Positions 1 to 6,396 are shown, counted from the stretch's first letter. The stretch: DNA of 8,103 nt from Rhizobacter sp. (GCA_014379885.1 JACMKW010000634.1:1-8103); one strand, 5' to 3'. Translations and numbers: made by a program. The notes: generated by a model from the sequence alone, not told the origin.

Positions 1-906
1 CTGGCGCCAGTCGGTCGCGACCCTGTTGGTGGCCGTGGGCAGGCCGGTGGCGCGGCGGAACTCGGCCATCACCTCGCGGCCCGAGAAGCCGCCTTCCGCC
101 CCGCACGGGTCTTCGGCATAGGCCACCACGCCGTGCATGTCGCGCATCAGGCGCACGGCGTCTTTGAGCAGCCAACCACCGTTCGGGTCGAGCGTCACGC
201 GTGCTGTTGGAAAGCGCTCGTGCAACGCCCTCACCGCTTCGATCTCGGCCTCGCCCGCGAGCACCGCGCCCTTGAGCTTGAAGTCGTTGAAGCCGTAGCG
301 CGCACGCGCCGCTTCGGCGAGGCGCACCACGGCCTGCGGTGTCATCGCGGGCTCATGGCGCAGGCGCTGCCAGTCGTCGGCGTCGGCCGATTCGTCGGTG
401 GGTTGTGCATAAGGCAGGTCGGTCTTTGAGCGATCGCCCACGAAAAACAGGTAGCCCAGCATCTCGACCGAGTCGCGCTGCTGCCCTTCGCCGAGCAGCG
501 CCGCCACCGGCAGGCCCAGGTGCTGGCCGAGCAAATCGAGCCCGGCCGATTCGATGGCGGTGACGACGTGGATGGTGGTGCGCAGGTCGAAGGTCTGCAG
601 GCCGCGCCCACCCGCATCGCGGTCGGCAAAACGTTCACGCACGGTGCGCAGCACACGCTGCACGTCGCCCACCGGCTGGCCGATGACGAGCGAGGCCGCG
701 TCTTCCAACGTCTGGCGGATCTTCTCGCCGCCGGGCACTTCGCCCACACCCTGGCGGCCGGCGTTGTCGGCCAGCAGCACCAGGTTGCGCGTGAAGAAGG
801 GGCCGTGGGCGCCGCTCAGGTTGAGCAGCATGGCGTCACGCCCCGCGACGGGGATGACGCGCATCGCAGTGATCTTCGGCGTGCTGCTGGTGGTGTCGTA
901 TGGCAT
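1..906 (-). CDS. gudD: Glucarate dehydratase (D-glucarate hydro-lyase), 3' end cut by window edge
   Basis: Cytoplasmic enolase-superfamily enzyme that dehydrates D-glucarate (and usually L-idarate) to 5-keto-4-deoxy-D-glucarate, the entry step of glucarate catabolism. The frame is open for 302 codons from ATG at 906 to the window edge; E. coli GudD is about 446 residues, so roughly the last 145 are missing. The match to my recollection of E. coli GudD is nearly colinear: [17 protein letters not shown] at about 18-34, [19 protein letters not shown] at 93-111, [11 protein letters not shown] at 147-157. The catalytic K-x-K is present as K210/K212 in FNDFKLKG, as are the Mg ligand positions D240 (LDPNG), E265 (AYAEDPCG) and N294 (ATN). 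The catalytic His-Asp dyad lies in the missing part. The start is supported by an AGAGAGG ribosome site (plus 913-919) 6 nt upstream. It is transcribed away from the oxidoreductase gene. Family and name are very secure. Confidence 0.96.
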   Translation of the reverse strand, partial: MPYDTTSSTPKITAMRVIPVAGRDAMLLNLSGAHGPFFTRNLVLLADNAGRQGVGEVPGGEKIRQTLEDAASLVIGQPVGDVQRVLRTVRERFADRDAGGRGLQTFDLRTTIHVVTAIESAGLDLLGQHLGLPVAALLGEGQQRDSVEMLGYLFFVGDRSKTDLPYAQPTDESADADDWQRLRHEPAMTPQAVVRLAEAARARYGFNDFKLKGAVLAGEAEIEAVRALHERFPTARVTLDPNGGWLLKDAVRLMRDMHGVVAYAEDPCGAEGGFSGREVMAEFRRATGLPTATNRVATDWRQ

Positions 907-1073
907 GGTCAACCTCTCTGTTGGCGGGTGATCTTGCGCGTTTCAATCACGCTCTTCCAGCGTGCTGATTTGGCCTGCTGGCAGGTACGAACTGCGCAGG
1001 GCGGGGAATGCCCGATGGCGGATGGGATCGCCGCCTCTAATATATCTACACGTATTGACCGTATACCAAGCCT
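907..1073. promoter_or_regulatory. Divergent intergenic region between gudD and the quinone oxidoreductase gene
   Basis: These 167 bp must hold the promoters of both divergent genes. The only AT-rich stretch is about 1036-1070. On the minus strand, TTGGTA (plus 1064-1069) and GATATA (plus 1041-1046) are 17 bp apart and could form a sigma-70-like promoter for gudD, giving a leader of roughly 130 nt. On the plus strand TAATAT (1038-1043) is a passable -10 box without a recognisable -35. CGTAT is repeated at 1051-1055 and 1060-1064. An inverted repeat CACGCT-N5-AGCGTG (948-964) lies in the presumed gudD leader and could be an operator. No regulator gene is adjacent. Promoter positions are guesses from consensus matching. 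Confidence 0.35.
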
Positions 1074-2063
1074 ATGCCCAAGCTGCGTTGCCCTGCCATT
1101 CTTGTTCACCGCCACGGCGGCCCCGAGGTGCTCGAGTTCACCGAGATCGAGGTGGCCGACCCCGGCCCGGGCGAGTTGCGCATCGTGCAGCAGGCCATTG
1201 GCCTGAACTTCGCCGACGTGTACCAGCGCCAGGGCGCTCACGGGCCGCACGGCGCCACGCAGTTTCCGGTGGTGCTGGGCTCGCAGGGGGCAGGCATCGT
1301 TGAATCCATCGGTGCGGGCGTGCAAGGCTTCGAGATCGGCCAAGCCGTCACCTACCTGCACCCGGGCGCGTATGCCGGCACGCGGCTGGTGCCGGCACTG
1401 CGCACGTTGCCGCTGCCTGACGGCCTGAGCCTGCAAACGGCCGCAGCCACCTTGTTGCGCGGCATGACGGCCGAGTACCTGCTGCACCGCCTCTACGCCG
1501 TGCAGCGTGGCGACCGCATCCTGGTGCACGCCGCGGCGGGCGGCATGGGGCAGATCCTCTCGGCCTGGGGCCGTGCGCTGGGCGCCGAAGTGATTGGCAC
1601 CGTGGGCTCGGCGGCCAAGCGCGAGGTGGCGCTCGAACATGGCTGCCACCACGTCATCAACTACCGCGAAGAAGACTTCGTGGCCCGTGTGCGCGAGATC
1701 ACCGAGGGCGAAGGCGTGGCCGTGGTCTACGACGCGGTGGGCCGCGACGTGTTCGTGCCCTCGCTCGACTGCCTGCGCTCACGCGGCATGGCCATCAACT
1801 ACGGCACGGCCTCGGGTGATGTGGAAGCGTTCGACCTGCAACGCCTGCACGCCAAGTCACTCACCGTGTGCCGGCCTACGCTGCGCAGCTTCACCGGCAC
1901 ACCTGCCGAGCTGCGGCAATCGGCCGAGACCTATGCCGCCGCGGTGCGAAGCGGCGCAGTGCGGCCCGAGGTTGACCGCAGCTATGCATTGCGCGATGCG
2001 CGGCGTGCGCATGCCGAGCTGGAAAGCCGGCAGACCACGGGTGCGGCGATCCTCGTGCCCTGA
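1074..2063 (+). CDS. NADPH:quinone oxidoreductase-like MDR family protein (zeta-crystallin type)
   Basis: A 329-residue medium-chain dehydrogenase/reductase of the zinc-free quinone oxidoreductase branch. Such enzymes reduce quinones or activated enones with NADPH in the cytoplasm. The N-terminal GroES-like domain carries GLNFADVYQRQG (43-54) and the GSQGAGIVESIG segment (69-80). The Rossmann dinucleotide site is AAAGGMGQ (153-160), followed by GAEVIGTVGS (170-179) and GCHHVINYREEDF (190-202). The structural-zinc cysteine cluster of alcohol dehydrogenases is absent. Length and domain order are normal for the family. The ATG at 1074 is chosen because HRHGGPEVL begins at residue 12, as in homologues; there is no convincing Shine-Dalgarno sequence before it. 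The GST gene follows after 39 nt on the same strand, so the two are probably co-transcribed. The true substrate is unknown and qor is not assigned as a symbol. Confidence 0.9.
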   Translation: MPKLRCPAILVHRHGGPEVLEFTEIEVADPGPGELRIVQQAIGLNFADVYQRQGAHGPHGATQFPVVLGSQGAGIVESIGAGVQGFEIGQAVTYLHPGAYAGTRLVPALRTLPLPDGLSLQTAAATLLRGMTAEYLLHRLYAVQRGDRILVHAAAGGMGQILSAWGRALGAEVIGTVGSAAKREVALEHGCHHVINYREEDFVARVREITEGEGVAVVYDAVGRDVFVPSLDCLRSRGMAINYGTASGDVEAFDLQRLHAKSLTVCRPTLRSFTGTPAELRQSAETYAAAVRSGAVRPEVDRSYALRDARRAHAELESRQTTGAAILVP

Positions 2064-2102
2064 CCTTTCCCCTGATCTTTCAATCACCCAGCGGAGACAC
2101 CC

Positions 2103-2840
2103 ATGTTTGTGCTTCATCACGGTTGGCGTTCCAGCGCCTCGCGCCGCGTGCGACTGTGCCTGGCCGAAAAGGGCTTGGCCTATGAGAGCCGGTTGGTCGA
2201 CATGGTGAAAGGCGAGCAGCACTCGCCTGAGTATCTGGCCATGAACCCCAACGGCGTGGTGCCCACCCTGCTGCACGACGGCCGTGTGTTGTACGAAAGC
2301 TCGTTCATCGCCGAGTACCTGGAAGAAAGCTTTCCCGAGCCGCCCATCTTTCCGAGCGGCCCGTACCAGCGCCTGGAAATGCGCAACTTCGTGCGCTGGA
2401 TCGACGAGAAGTGCTTGCCCCACATCATCGTCTTCAACTGGAGCATCGCGATGCAGCCTGTCGCCAGCCAGTGGAGCGAAGCGCAGCTCGAAGAACGGCT
2501 TGCACGCATCCCCACGGCCGCGCGCCGCGAGGCCTGGACACGCGTGGCGCGCAAGCCCTATACCGACGAAGAGAAAGCCAATGCGATGACAGGGCTGCTG
2601 GCGCTGCTGGCCCGCATGGACGCCATGCTGGCAACCAGCGGCTGCGGCTGGTTGATCGGTGAGCGCTTCTCGCTGGCCGACATTGCCGCCATTCCGTTCG
2701 TGATGCGCATCAGCGAATTGAATGCACCTGCGTTGGCCTCAAACACGCGGGTGAACGAGTGGTGGGAGCGTGCGCAGGCGCGGCCATCGTTCAAGGTGGC
2801 GCGCATCGAGGCTTTTGTCGATTCGGTAGCAGCGCAGTGA
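2103..2840 (+). CDS. Glutathione S-transferase family protein
   Basis: A 245-residue soluble GST with the two canonical domains. The N-terminal thioredoxin fold runs to about residue 78, with a candidate glutathione-activating serine cluster WRSSASRRVR (8-17), the cis-proline loop NGVVPTL (50-56) and the glutathione-binding ESSFIAEYLEESFP segment (65-78). The all-helical C-terminal domain ends with FSLADIAAIPF (189-199), the family's N-capping/hydrophobic-staple region. The RSSAS motif resembles the SSC motif of zeta-class enzymes but has Ala where they have Cys. The stretch RLEMRNFVRWIDE (90-102) and the long insertion around 120-150 recall LigF/beta-etherase-like GSTs. GGAGA (2093-2097) precedes the ATG by 5 nt. 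It sits 39 nt after the oxidoreductase gene, which suggests a shared reductive or conjugating job. The substrate cannot be told from sequence. Confidence 0.92.
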   Translation: MFVLHHGWRSSASRRVRLCLAEKGLAYESRLVDMVKGEQHSPEYLAMNPNGVVPTLLHDGRVLYESSFIAEYLEESFPEPPIFPSGPYQRLEMRNFVRWIDEKCLPHIIVFNWSIAMQPVASQWSEAQLEERLARIPTAARREAWTRVARKPYTDEEKANAMTGLLALLARMDAMLATSGCGWLIGERFSLADIAAIPFVMRISELNAPALASNTRVNEWWERAQARPSFKVARIEAFVDSVAAQ

Positions 2841-2874
2841 AAGGTGGAAACGTCTTGAGGTGCAGCCCGTTGCT

Positions 2875-2946
2875 CCGTTCGCCCTGAGCCTGCCGACGGG
2901 CCTGTCCACATGCCAACCAAGGCTTCGACGGGCTCAGCCCGAACGA
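2875..2946. repeat. REP-like inverted repeat, copy 1
   Basis: The left arm at 2875-2900 begins CCGTTCGCCCTGAGCC, and the right arm at about 2921-2946 reads as its imperfect reverse complement (GGCTCAGCCCGAACG). The arms pair through CGTTCG..CTGAGCC plus part of the CGA block, leaving a loop of about 20 nt. It is a diverged copy of the same element as 2988-3055. Elements with this core are, to my knowledge, dispersed in intergenic regions of Burkholderiales. Here it lies just past the end of the GST gene and may help end transcription. Confidence 0.75.
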
Positions 2947-2987
2947 GTTATTCGAGCCGTTGGCCGACTTGCCGGGAAGCGAAAGTT

Positions 2988-3055
2988 CCGTTCGCCCTGA
3001 GCTTGTCGAAGGGTTGCGCGCATGTCACCAAGCCCTTCGACAGAACCTCGAACGG
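2988..3055. repeat. REP-like inverted repeat, copy 2 (candidate bidirectional terminator)
   Basis: The left arm 2988-3013 starts CCGTTCGCCCTGAGC and ends TGTCGAAGGG. The right arm 3032-3055 starts GCCCTTCGACA and ends CGAACGG. The outer 7 bp and inner 10 bp pair perfectly, with a degenerate middle. It is closer to the consensus element than copy 1. It lies between the convergent GST and Bug genes and ends 8 nt short of the Bug stop codon. That suits a bidirectional transcription stop, although neither side has a U-tract, so a classic intrinsic terminator is not shown. Confidence 0.75.
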
Positions 3056-3063
3056 AGGCAGGC

Positions 3064-4029
3064 CTACTCCAGCTTCACCCCCGCCTGCTCCACCCGCTCC
3101 AGCACGGCACGCCCATTGGCACCGGCCCACTCGTGAAACTCGGCTGGTGAACGCGAAGGCAATGCGTCGTTGCCACCGGCCAGCAGCTTGGCCTTGACCT
3201 CCGGGTCGGCCAGCACCTTGGTGGCGGCAGCGAAGAGTTTGTCGCTCACGTCTTTCGGCAAATTGGCCGGGCCGAAGAGGCCGAACCAGAAGGTGAACTC
3301 GAAACCCGGTAGACCTGAGTCGGCCACCGTGGGCAGCTCGGGGGCAATGGCCGAGCGCTGCGCGGTGGTGACACCCAGCATGCGCACCAGCCCTTGCTGG
3401 CCCAGCGGCAGCACCGACGACGCCGTGCCGAACGACAAGTGCACATCCCCCGACGCCACCGATTGCAAGGCCGGTGCACCGCCCTTGAACGGGATGTGGG
3501 TCATCTTCGTGCCCACGGCTTTTTCGAAGCTCAAGCCCGCGATGTGCGGCGAGCCGCCGATGCCTGACGACGCGTAGTTCAGCTTGCCGGGGTTGGCCTT
3601 CGCATAGGCCACCAACTCCTGCACGTTTTTCACGCCGGTGTTTTTGCTCACCGCCAGCACCAACGGCGAGATGGTGAAACGGGTGATCGGCGTGAAGTCG
3701 GCCGGCGTGTATTTCGCTTTGTACAAGTGCTGGTCAATGCCATAGAGCGTGGCCGTGGCCAGGCCCAGGGTGTAGCCGTCAGCCGGAGCGCGCGCGAGGA
3801 TGTCGGAGCCGAGCGTGCTGCCCGCGCCGGGCTTGTTGTCCACATTGATGGGTTGGCCGAGCTGCCGAGACATCGCATCACCCACGATGCGCGCGATCAC
3901 GTCGGCCGCACCGCCCGGGGTGTAGCCGATCACCAGGCGAATGGGCTTGTTCGGGTAGCTGCTCTGCGCCCAGGCCGGCGCCACAGACAAGGCCGCACAA
4001 ACGGCGGCCCACAGGTGAATACGCTTCAC
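3064..4029 (-). CDS. Bug family (TctC-type) tripartite tricarboxylate transporter substrate-binding protein
   Basis: A periplasmic binding protein of 321 residues, the usual Bug length. Family members bind carboxylates or similar small molecules for TctAB-type secondary transporters or for sensing. The mature region opens YPNKPIRLVIGYTPGGAADVIAR (25-47), the Bug signature. It continues with GAGSTLGSDILARAPADGYTL (68-88), FKGGAPALQSVASGDV (181-196) and LPTVADSGLPGFE (232-244). I chose the GTG at 4029 because AGGAGA (plus 4036-4041) precedes it by 6 nt and because it begins a textbook signal peptide: Met-Lys-Arg, a hydrophobic core, then AWA before Q22. An in-frame ATG at 4044 or TTG at 4074 would put charged residues ahead of the signal peptide and strand the ribosome site inside the gene. 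No tctA or tctB gene is nearby, as is common for orphan Bug proteins. The ligand is unknown. Confidence 0.93.
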   Translation of the reverse strand: MKRIHLWAAVCAALSVAPAWAQSSYPNKPIRLVIGYTPGGAADVIARIVGDAMSRQLGQPINVDNKPGAGSTLGSDILARAPADGYTLGLATATLYGIDQHLYKAKYTPADFTPITRFTISPLVLAVSKNTGVKNVQELVAYAKANPGKLNYASSGIGGSPHIAGLSFEKAVGTKMTHIPFKGGAPALQSVASGDVHLSFGTASSVLPLGQQGLVRMLGVTTAQRSAIAPELPTVADSGLPGFEFTFWFGLFGPANLPKDVSDKLFAAATKVLADPEVKAKLLAGGNDALPSRSPAEFHEWAGANGRAVLERVEQAGVKLE

Positions 4030-4035
4030 GGCTTG

Positions 4036-4041
4036 TCTCCT
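4036..4041 (-). promoter_or_regulatory. Shine-Dalgarno site that fixes the GTG start of the Bug gene
   Basis: AGGAGA on the minus strand, 6 nt upstream of GTG at 4029. Because it overlaps the second to fourth codons of the alternative ATG start at 4044, it argues for GTG as the real initiation codon. Confidence 0.7.
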
Positions 4042-4116
4042 CATCAGATGAACCAACCCTGGGTTGATTGCCAATCAAGCCATGATGATCTGATGTATCT
4101 AAAAAGCCTATAGATA
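4041..4116 (-). promoter_or_regulatory. Palindrome-rich control region upstream of the Bug gene
   Basis: Four dyads lie within 76 bp. They are TCATC-A-GATGA (4041-4051), CAACCC-T-GGGTTG (4054-4066), TTGATTG-C-CAATCAA (4064-4078) and TATCTA-N9-TAGATA (4096-4116). The middle two share the bases TTG and have centres at 4060 and 4071, 11 bp apart, so their dyad axes fall on the same face of the helix. The outer AT-rich dyad could include the promoter, since TAGATA on the minus strand is a possible -10 box, and is the kind of spaced dyad bound by LysR-type or other dimeric winged-helix regulators. The arms are read directly; their role is inference. Confidence 0.5.
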
Positions 4117-4130
4117 TTTACGTGAAGGCG

Positions 4131-5294
4131 TTAGCGCGCCAGCCGGATGCCGCTGAACTGCCAGCAGGCGCCTGCGGAGAAAAAGTTGCGGTAGCTCGCC
4201 CGCACATGCGAACGCGGCGTGGCGCTCGACCCGCCGCGCAACACCATCTGGTTGACCATGAACTTGCCGTTGTATTCACCGACTGCGCCTTCGCTCACGC
4301 GAAAGCCGGGGTACGGCAGGTAGGCGCTGGCCGTCCACTGCCAGCAGTCGCTGCTCAGTTGTTGCATGCCGGGCTCGTGCGCCGCGTGCTCCCACTCGGC
4401 CTCGCTGGGCAAACGTGCGCCAGCCCAGCGCGCGTAGGCGTCGGCCTCGTAGTACGACACATGCAACACCGGGTTGTGCGGCCCCAGCGTGCTCAGGCCG
4501 TCGAGGCCGAATTCCTGCCAACCCTTGTCGTTGCGGCGCCAGTAGAGCGGGTGCTCGCGGCCCTGCGTCTTCAGCCAATCCCACCCTTCAGACAACCACA
4601 GCGCGTGGTTGCGGTAGCCACCGGCCTCGATGAACGCCGCGTACTCGGCGTTGGTGACCAGGTGCGATGCGATCTCGAACGCCGGCAGGAACACGCGGTG
4701 GCGCGGGCTTTCGTTGTCGAAGGCAAAACCTTCGCCGCCATGGCCGATCTCGCACAGGCCTTCGGCAAACGCATGCCAGCGCAACGCCGGTGCCGGCGCC
4801 TCGCGCGGCGGTGCTGCGCGGTAAGCCGGCAGCAGCGGGTTGCACGAGAACAGGTGGAGCACGTCGGTCAGCAACAGCTCCTGGTGCTGTTGCTCGTGGT
4901 GCAGGCCGAGCTCCACCAGCGCCAACACCGCAGGCTCGGCCGTGGGCAAGTGCTGCAACAACCGTCTGTCTACATCGGCTCGGTAGGCCTTCACGGCATC
5001 GAGCGAAGGCCGGGTGAGCAAGCCGCGCTGCGCGCGTGGGTGCTTGTCGCCCACCGCGTTGTAGTACGAGTTGAAGAGCACACGAAACGCGGCATCAAAG
5101 GGCTGGAAGCCGCGCTCCCATCGCTCCAGCACAAAGGTCTCGAAGAACCAGGTGGAGTGCGCCAGGTGCCACTTGGTCGGGCTCGCGTCGGGCATCGACT
5201 GGGCACTGCAGTCTTCGGCCGAGAGCGGCGCCGCCAACGACAGGGTGTGCTCGCGCACCTGTCGGTAGTGGGCGCTGAGTTCGTGAGCGTTCAT
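4131..5294 (-). CDS. egtB: Ergothioneine biosynthesis sulfoxide synthase EgtB
   Basis: Non-heme iron enzyme that joins hercynine and a cysteine-derived thiol with O2 to give the hercynyl sulfoxide on the way to ergothioneine. It has 387 residues from the ATG. An N-terminal DinB-like domain provides the iron ligands: His46 in HLAHSTWFFE, and H133/H137 of the H-x3-H-x-E motif in HHEQQHQE (132-139). The C-terminal FGE-sulfatase-type domain shows ESPRHRVFLPAFEI (195-208), ARLPSEAEWEHAA (293-305), LRGGSSATPRSHVRASYRNFF (352-372) and WQFSGIRLAR at the end. The YY pair in NSYYNAVGDKHPR (75-87) resembles the Chloracidobacterium type, which uses free cysteine; no egtA or egtC is visible here. The gene overlaps the egtD stop as TGATG; a GTG codon directly upstream (5297, overlap GTGA) is an alternative start. 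Where homologues I recall have Arg-Trp in the C-terminal motif, this one has Cys-Trp. Confidence 0.95.
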   Translation of the reverse strand: MNAHELSAHYRQVREHTLSLAAPLSAEDCSAQSMPDASPTKWHLAHSTWFFETFVLERWERGFQPFDAAFRVLFNSYYNAVGDKHPRAQRGLLTRPSLDAVKAYRADVDRRLLQHLPTAEPAVLALVELGLHHEQQHQELLLTDVLHLFSCNPLLPAYRAAPPREAPAPALRWHAFAEGLCEIGHGGEGFAFDNESPRHRVFLPAFEIASHLVTNAEYAAFIEAGGYRNHALWLSEGWDWLKTQGREHPLYWRRNDKGWQEFGLDGLSTLGPHNPVLHVSYYEADAYARWAGARLPSEAEWEHAAHEPGMQQLSSDCWQWTASAYLPYPGFRVSEGAVGEYNGKFMVNQMVLRGGSSATPRSHVRASYRNFFSAGACWQFSGIRLAR

Positions 5295-6208
5295 CACGGG
5301 CAGGCCAGCACCACCGCAAACCAGCGGCGCTCATCCGTCCAGGCGACCGTGCTGTGAAAGCCGGCTTCGTCGAGCAAGCGCGCAAAGCCTTCGATGTCGA
5401 CCTTGTAGCTGTTCTCGGTGTGAATGCGCTCGCCGCGTGCAAATGCACGCTCGCCATCGGGCCAGTTGACGGTGCAATCGGCCACCGCTTCCAGGTGCAT
5501 CTCGATGCGCGACGCATCGGCGTTGTAGAAAGCGCGGTGCTGCCAGTCGGACAGATCGAAGTCGCTGCCGATCAAAAGGTTCACATGGGCCAGCACATTC
5601 AGGTTGAACGCTGCCGTCACGCCAGCGGCGTCGTCATACGCGGCTTCAAGCACCGCCACATCCTTGCGCAAATCCACACCGATGAGCAGCGCGCCGTCGT
5701 CTTGCAGCATGTGGCGCATGCGCGTGAGCAGGCCGAGCGCCTCTGGCGGGTCGAAGTTGCCGATGGACGACCCGGGGTAGAACAGCACCCGCCCAGCCTG
5801 GGGCACATCAGCAGGCAGCACGATCTCGGCGGTGAGGTCGGCGGCAAAAGCCTGCACCTCGAGCGCCGGCATCTCGGCCTTGAGCCTGTCTACCGACTGG
5901 TGCAAGAACTCTTCCGAGATGTCGACCGCGACGAAGCGTGCGGCAGCAATGGCCTCGCACAAAAACCGCGCCTTCTCGCAATTGCCGGCTCCCAGCTCGA
6001 TCACCGTGCGGCCGGGCCCCACGCGCTGCGCGATGTCGGCCGCATGGCGCTGCATGATGGCGCGCTCGGTGCGTGTCGGGTAGTACTCGGGGAGGCGTGT
6101 GATCTCTTCGAAGATCGTCGAGCCCCGGGCGTCATAAAAGTACTTGGGCGCTATGGCGGCCACCGGTTGAAGCAGGCCATGAATGATGTCGCGCGCGGCG
6201 TCGAGCAT
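5294..6208 (-). CDS. egtD: L-histidine N(alpha)-methyltransferase EgtD
   Basis: SAM-dependent enzyme that trimethylates histidine to hercynine, the first step of ergothioneine synthesis. It has 304 residues (mycobacterial EgtD about 321). Family landmarks in order are PKYFYDARGSTIFEEITRLPEYYPTRTE (21-48), the SAM loop ELGAGNCEKARFL (71-83), FYPGSSIGNF (143-152), YDDAAGVTAAFN (191-202) and HTENSY (263-268). Aligning with Mycobacterium smegmatis EgtD puts the histidine-binding residues at Y42 (for Y56), N151 (N166), E265 (E282) and S267 (S284), all conserved. The ATG at 6208 is preceded by AGGAGAG (plus 6212-6218); an open frame continues upstream to 6304 but lacks family similarity. The stop overlaps the egtB start, so translation is probably coupled. 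It lies 188 nt downstream of the ketosynthase gene and likely has its own promoter in that gap. Confidence 0.95.
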   Translation of the reverse strand: MLDAARDIIHGLLQPVAAIAPKYFYDARGSTIFEEITRLPEYYPTRTERAIMQRHAADIAQRVGPGRTVIELGAGNCEKARFLCEAIAAARFVAVDISEEFLHQSVDRLKAEMPALEVQAFAADLTAEIVLPADVPQAGRVLFYPGSSIGNFDPPEALGLLTRMRHMLQDDGALLIGVDLRKDVAVLEAAYDDAAGVTAAFNLNVLAHVNLLIGSDFDLSDWQHRAFYNADASRIEMHLEAVADCTVNWPDGERAFARGERIHTENSYKVDIEGFARLLDEAGFHSTVAWTDERRWFAVVLACP

Positions 6209-6396
6209 GTTCTCTCCTGGGGTGGGAACAACGAGCCCGACGGACTCACGAAAAATCAGTGGTGATGATCGTCGCAGCGCGGGCCGCTGGCAAGAACCTG
6301 CCAACCCCTGCCACCTCTGCGACCCACTGGACGCAGGCTAGCCTGATTGCTTTTGTCGAGGCTGCGTCAGGGTTTCTTACAGCGAAGCCGACCCCA
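6209..6396. other. Intergenic region between the ketosynthase stop and egtD, with an inverted repeat
   Basis: These 188 bp contain no credible gene. An inverted repeat GACGCAG (6330-6336) / CTGCGTC (6362-6368) encloses a perfect 12-bp palindrome CAGGCTAGCCTG (6334-6345). A smaller dyad TGGCA-N6-TGCCA is at 6288-6303. On the minus strand the large hairpin follows the ketosynthase gene and could end that transcript, though no T-run follows it. The rest should hold the egtD promoter, but I see no convincing -35/-10 pair. Confidence 0.4.

Noticed and set aside
1055..1060. TTGACC as the -35 box of the oxidoreductase gene
   Set aside because: It lies only 13 nt before the start codon, so a matching -10 box would fall inside the coding sequence.
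909..1652. Minus-strand open frame (247 codons) covering the divergent promoter region and the start of the oxidoreductase gene
   Set aside because: It overlaps the well-supported oxidoreductase on the opposite strand and its composition is that of a shadow frame.
2875..3055. The two inverted repeats as a CRISPR array or insertion-sequence ends
   Set aside because: There are only two diverged, self-complementary copies with no uniform spacer, no transposase and no target-site duplication; a REP-like element fits better.
4030..4074. Longer N-terminus for the Bug protein (TTG at 4074 or ATG at 4044)
   Set aside because: The Shine-Dalgarno and signal peptide both point to GTG at 4029; the extension would bury the ribosome site and add charged residues before the signal sequence.
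4122..5357. Long plus-strand open frame (411 codons) opposite egtB
   Set aside because: It is antisense to a fully conserved EgtB, with low-complexity Arg/Ala/Val-rich composition and no recognisable motif. Long antisense frames are expected in GC-rich coding DNA.
5354..6265. Plus-strand open frame (303 codons) opposite egtD
   Set aside because: It is a shadow of the conserved EgtD frame and resembles no family.
6209..6304. N-terminal extension of EgtD to 6304
   Set aside because: It has no family similarity, and a strong AGGAGAG ribosome site lies directly before the ATG at 6208.
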